A model generated the notes under the pieces. That model was not told the origin of the DNA. It saw only the letters and a program-made list of their open reading frames with translations, and did not search any database. A DNA stretch of 10,679 nt. Source: Bacteroidales bacterium (GTDB taxonomy: Bacteria; Bacteroidota; Bacteroidia; Bacteroidales; UBA932). Positions 7,503 to 10,679 of this stretch are shown here, in pieces. How positions within the stretch are numbered: the stretch's first letter is position 1; each line of letters begins with the position of its first letter. The stretch covers positions 1 through 10,679 of the forward strand of contig JAKSKA010000033.1 of the NCBI GenBank assembly GCA_024401915.1. Reading direction: 5' to 3'. The position numbers and the translations under genes are program-made.

Positions 7503-8048
7503 TCAGTTGTTGTTAAGTATCCAGGCGTCCGCAGGGCAGAACGACTCCCCACGTACTTTCCTGAGCGACGCGCAGACAGACGAGAGGCTGTCCGTCGGGC
7601 AGACCCCGACAGCCGTGAATCCGTTCTTGTAAGGAATCAGCTCCGTTTCGTAACCCTTTGATTTGATGGCCTTTGAAAGCCTCAACGCATTGGAGCGGTC
7701 CCCGAAGGACCCGACGATGATATAATAGCGGCGGGAGAGGCTCGTCGTGGAAAGACGGTTGAGCTGCCTCTTCTCCACTATGGTTCCATTCATCATACGG
7801 ATGCTGTCCAGCAGGGCGAGGGAATCCGTCACCTGTTTGCGTATGGCGGCAAGGGAGTCCAGACGCGCACGATGGGCGGCCTCCTCCCTCTCGATAAGCA
7901 GCCTTTTGGCTTCTATATCGGCGGATGTGGGCCGTCCAGCGATGCTGCGAAGGAAATCGCAGCCACTCACGCACATAGCACAGGCAATGAGGGCTGCGAA
8001 AAAAAGACTATTTCCTGTTCGCTTCAATGAAAGCCTTGTATGAATCAT
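7503..8048 (-). CDS. SPOR-domain lipoprotein with coiled-coil linker
   Basis: A small envelope lipoprotein, 181 residues from the chosen ATG at 8048. The signal is positively charged, then hydrophobic (SLFFAALIACAMC), then the lipobox VSGC with the lipidated Cys at residue 30. A charged segment (about 43-75), rich in Glu, Arg, Ala and Leu, probably forms a coiled coil. Residues about 105-181 match a SPOR domain: RRYYIIVGSFGDRSNALRLS, KSKGYETELI, NGFTAVGV. SPOR domains bind peptidoglycan strands stripped of side peptides, often at the division site. The start overlaps the 3' end of the TPR gene by 41 bp. A GTG at 8075 would overlap more, and a TTG at 8027 would give a shorter, very typical lipoprotein signal with 20 bp overlap. 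Function in division or envelope maintenance is inferred from the domain; the lipoprotein call is strong. Confidence 0.87.
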   Translation of the reverse strand: MIHTRLSLKRTGNSLFFAALIACAMCVSGCDFLRSIAGRPTSADIEAKRLLIEREEAAHRARLDSLAAIRKQVTDSLALLDSIRMMNGTIVEKRQLNRLSTTSLSRRYYIIVGSFGDRSNALRLSKAIKSKGYETELIPYKNGFTAVGVCPTDSLSSVCASLRKVRGESFCPADAWILNNN

Positions 8049-9327
8049 ACTTTGCCTTGTAAGCGGGATCGTCACTGAACCTGTAGCAGGTCTGCTTCAG
8101 CTGCTCGGCGATGTTGACCTTGAGATCGGTGGCCTTTGCGACTTCGAATGCCTTCTCGAAAGGCTCGATACTTGCCTTGAGGGTGGTATTGAACTGCTCG
8201 ACAAGTTTCTCGTACTTGGCGTCATCGTTCTCGGTATTGGCTGCCTTCGCATATTCGTCAGCCTTGTTGGTGTAGATGAGGCCTTCTCCGATATAGCCGT
8301 ATTCATAAGAGGGATCGACCTCGATGCTCTTACGATAAGCTGCGATAGCCTCGTCGAACTGGCCGAGGTCCTTGCGGATATTGCCCTCGACGTAGTAGAG
8401 GGAGGCATTCTTGGGATCGTTCGCCTTTGCCTTGTCAAGCAGGGTGAAGAGCTTGTCGGGATTCTCTCCGGTGGAGAGATAGAGGTTGATGAGGCTTACG
8501 CAGAGAACCTGGCTGTTAGGGAAGGAGGAGAATCCGTCCTCGAAGAATTTCTTTGCGGAGACAGTATCCTTCTGGACCAGTGCGATTGCGCCGAGTTTCG
8601 CATAAGTGTCGCCCTTTGCATAGTACTTGATATCGAACGCCTTGTTGTAGAAAGACTTGGCACGTTCCATATTTCCGCATTCGAGCGCGGTGAGACCTGC
8701 ATTATAGATGGACAGGCTGTCCACGTAATTGAGGGGTTTGGCGGCAGCGCTGGATGCAGCCTTCTCGAACCAGACGGAAGAAAGGTCCTTCTTGCCGAGG
8801 TTGTATGCGGCGACAGCCTCCTCGTGGCACTTGAGGCTGATATCGTTGAGTGCAGTCTGGAGTTCCTTGGTCTTCGAGCCCTTCTCGTCGAGGGAAGCGG
8901 CTTTCACGAAGCTCTCGACAGCCTTGTCGAGTGCGGAAGGAATGACCTCCTCGGTAACCTCGATGATGGCGAGCTTGCCGTCAGCGCCGAAATAGAGGTT
9001 GCGGAGAGGATAGACCTCCTTGGAATAGGTCGTTCCGTTCAGGGTCACGCTCTCGGTCTTCATCGGTTTGAGATTGTTCTGGACCATATCGGCCTCCTGA
9101 TGGGAAGCGCCTCTCCAGGCGGCACCTACGGAGGTGTTGTAAGCGTCCAGAAGGGTCTGGCCATATTTGAACCAGGTCGCCATCTTCGTATTCTTCTTGG
9201 GATTGGCGATGTCAGCTTCAGCCTTCTCGACAGCAGCCTTCGCAGCCTGAGGTGATTTGACTTCGGTCTGTGCGAATGCAGCCTCGATGGAGGCGAGAAG
9301 TGCGATGGTCAAAAAAATCTTTTTCAT
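8008..9327 (-). CDS. Secreted tetratricopeptide-repeat (TPR) protein
   Basis: A 439-residue exported protein. The signal peptide is MKKIFLTIALLASIEAAFAQ, with cleavage expected after residue 19 (AFA|Q). After an Ala/Lys-rich start and a region without clear repeats (about 50-130), helical TPR-like repeats run from about 135 to 410. The clearest are about 202-235 (SIYNAGLTALECGNMERAKSFYNKAF), 239-271 and 309-340 (YYVEGNIRKDLGQFDEAIAAYRKSIEVDP, close to the TPR consensus). No enzymatic motif is visible, so a protein-protein interaction role in the periplasm is likely. Gln20 directly after the cleavage site is common in Bacteroidota secreted proteins; there is no lipobox. It starts 15 bp after the gyrA stop and overlaps the SPOR lipoprotein gene at its end, suggesting co-expression and perhaps a shared complex. 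The precise partner is unknown. Confidence 0.9.
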   Translation of the reverse strand: MKKIFLTIALLASIEAAFAQTEVKSPQAAKAAVEKAEADIANPKKNTKMATWFKYGQTLLDAYNTSVGAAWRGASHQEADMVQNNLKPMKTESVTLNGTTYSKEVYPLRNLYFGADGKLAIIEVTEEVIPSALDKAVESFVKAASLDEKGSKTKELQTALNDISLKCHEEAVAAYNLGKKDLSSVWFEKAASSAAAKPLNYVDSLSIYNAGLTALECGNMERAKSFYNKAFDIKYYAKGDTYAKLGAIALVQKDTVSAKKFFEDGFSSFPNSQVLCVSLINLYLSTGENPDKLFTLLDKAKANDPKNASLYYVEGNIRKDLGQFDEAIAAYRKSIEVDPSYEYGYIGEGLIYTNKADEYAKAANTENDDAKYEKLVEQFNTTLKASIEPFEKAFEVAKATDLKVNIAEQLKQTCYRFSDDPAYKAKYDSYKAFIEANRK

Positions 9328-9342
9328 ATTCTGATGTGTTTG

Positions 9343-10679
9343 TTATTGTTCTACAGTTTCTGCTGCGGGAGCGCTTTCTGCGCCTTCCTCACCTTCTTCA
9401 GCAAGTTCCGGGCCATCCTCTTCGTGCGCTACCGGACATACGGCGGCGATGGAGTCCCCTTCGCGTATATTGATGAGCTTGACGCCCTGTGTAGCACGGC
9501 CGGCAAGGCGTATGTCGGTCACGGCCATACGTATCGTGAGACCGGACTTGGTGATGATCATAAGGTCGTTGTCCTCGGTGACGGACTTGATGGCGACAAG
9601 CGGACCGGTCTTGTCCGTGATGTTGATCGTCTTCACGCCCTTGGCGCCGCGGGACGTCTTGCGGTACTCGGGGATGTCGGTACGTTTGCCGAAGCCGTTC
9701 TCACTGACAACCAGGATGGTGTGGTCAGCTGCATCGGGAGCGTCGGGGCTGCAGGCGAGAGCGCCGATGACCTCGTCGTCCTCGTCGATGGAGATACCGC
9801 GCACACCGGCGGAACCGCGTCCGAGAGCCCTGAGCTCGTTTTCGTCGAAACGGCAGCAGCGGCCCTTGCGTGCAGCGATCATAATCTCCTGGCTGCCATC
9901 GGTCAGGAGGGCGTCGAGAAGTTCGTCCCCTTCGCGTATGTTGATGGCCCTGATACCGAGGTTGAAGCTCCTGCCGTTGGTATATTCGGAGAGCTCCGTC
10001 TTCTTTACCACACCCTTCTTCGTGATGAGGGTCACGTACATCTCCGCGTCATCTTCGTTGCTGTGGAGAGGGATGTTGAGATATGTGCGTATCTTGTCCT
10101 CCGGGTCGATGGAGAGCATATTCTGGATAGCGCGCCCCTTGGACGTCCTGGTTCCTTCTGGAAGGTCGAACACCTTCTTGCAGTACCTGACACCCTTGTC
10201 GGTGAAGAAGAGCATCGTCGAGTGCATATTGGCGACGTAGATGTGCTCGATGAAGTCCTCGTCGCGCGTTGCGCTCGCCTTCTTGCCGACTCCGCCGCGG
10301 GCCTGGGTATGGAACTCCGCGAGGGCGGTGCGCTTGATGTATCCGAGATGCGATATCGTGATGACGACATCCTCGTCGGCATAGAAGTCCTCGGGGTTGA
10401 ATTCCTCGGCCGAGAAGGTGATTTCCGTGCGACGGGGGTCGCCATATTTGGCTTTGAGATCCATCGATTCCTGCTTGACGATGGCGAGCTGCTCGGTCTC
10501 GCTGCCGAGGATCTCGTTGCAGCGGTCGATGAATTTCTCGAGCTCGTCGAACTCCGCCTGAAGCTTCTCCTTCTCGAGTCCGGTGAGTTGCTTGAGGCGC
10601 ATCTCGACGATTGCGGCAGCCTGGAGGTCAGTGAATCCGAAGGTGGAGACAAGCTGGCTCTTCGCCTCGTCGATGTCCT
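9343..10679 (-). CDS. gyrA: DNA gyrase subunit A (C-terminal half, cut by window edge)
   Basis: GyrA cuts and rejoins DNA within the A2B2 gyrase, which introduces negative supercoils. 444 residues are visible, reading in from the right edge; the catalytic tyrosine region lies outside. The visible part starts in the coiled-coil/tower end (FGFTDLQAAAIVEMRLKQLTGLEKEKLQ). It continues into the beta-pinwheel C-terminal domain with six blade repeats, such as TISHLGYIKR, LFFTDKGVRY, TLITKKGVVKK, MIAARKGRCCR, LVVSENGFGKR and MIITKSGLTIR. The GyrA box is QARGGVG (bases 10285-10305) against QRRGGKG in E. coli; its presence separates GyrA from ParC. The last 28 residues form an acidic tail (EEDGPELAEEGEEGAES), a feature known to tune DNA wrapping in other GyrA proteins. 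Stop TAA at 9345-9343, then 15 bp to the TPR gene. Confidence 0.97.
   Translation of the reverse strand, partial: DIDEAKSQLVSTFGFTDLQAAAIVEMRLKQLTGLEKEKLQAEFDELEKFIDRCNEILGSETEQLAIVKQESMDLKAKYGDPRRTEITFSAEEFNPEDFYADEDVVITISHLGYIKRTALAEFHTQARGGVGKKASATRDEDFIEHIYVANMHSTMLFFTDKGVRYCKKVFDLPEGTRTSKGRAIQNMLSIDPEDKIRTYLNIPLHSNEDDAEMYVTLITKKGVVKKTELSEYTNGRSFNLGIRAINIREGDELLDALLTDGSQEIMIAARKGRCCRFDENELRALGRGSAGVRGISIDEDDEVIGALACSPDAPDAADHTILVVSENGFGKRTDIPEYRKTSRGAKGVKTINITDKTGPLVAIKSVTEDNDLMIITKSGLTIRMAVTDIRLAGRATQGVKLINIREGDSIAAVCPVAHEEDGPELAEEGEEGAESAPAAETVEQ

Noticed and set aside
6601..7632. A 343-codon open frame on the plus strand opposite the M28-fold gene
   Set aside because: It is antisense to an intact, domain-bearing gene with a signal peptide and crosses into the neighbouring gene; no recognisable motif.
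1..10679. A mobile or defence system hidden in the window
   Set aside because: No transposase, integrase, nuclease, toxin-antitoxin pair, CRISPR repeats or att-like direct repeats were seen; gene content and base composition look uniformly chromosomal.

Overview
The window reads as a chromosomal housekeeping segment from a member of the Bacteroidales (Bacteroidota) with a GC content around the mid-50s (estimated by eye, not counted). Four things point there: an exact match to the Bacteroidota -7 promoter box TAnnTTTG; A-rich leaders in place of strong Shine-Dalgarno sites; a secreted protein ending in a TonB_C domain; and a long bacterial LeuRS followed by paired YitT membrane proteins. I cannot name the genus. 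Rikenellaceae-like or uncultured gut or rumen Bacteroidales groups would fit the base composition.

Layout: a 5'-truncated RluA-family pseudouridine synthase runs rightward at the left edge (1-547). Everything else runs leftward. In transcription order (right to left) this is gyrA (3' half, entering from the right edge), a secreted TPR protein, a SPOR-domain lipoprotein, a secreted M28-fold protein with a C-terminal TonB_C domain, leuS, two tandem YitT-family membrane proteins, and a membrane-anchored AraC-type regulator. The rluA-family gene and the araC-type gene converge, and their stop codons interlock in a CTAG. From gyrA to the second yitT gene no gap exceeds 15 bp: +15, overlap, +2, +5, -4 and -4 bp. 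This looks like one long transcription unit. It ends in a 90-bp gap (1501-1590) that holds a GC-rich hairpin and a TAnnTTTG box serving the araC-type gene. No gene-free stretch exceeds 90 bp, and I see no tRNA, rRNA, CRISPR array, insertion sequence or integrase.

How it fits together: gyrA and leuS are essential information-processing genes. The three genes between them all encode exported envelope proteins and look like a small periplasmic or outer-membrane module co-expressed with them. The most unusual item is the M28-fold protein. The first metal-binding His is Arg, the bridging Asp is Gly, and the Glu-Glu pair is Ser-Val, so it should not bind two zincs or cleave peptides; yet its frame is intact and it carries a complete TonB_C domain. 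It is best read as a pseudo-peptidase recruited for binding or scaffolding beside a peptidoglycan-binding SPOR lipoprotein and a TPR protein. This is the best candidate in the window for an undescribed function. The rest is ordinary.
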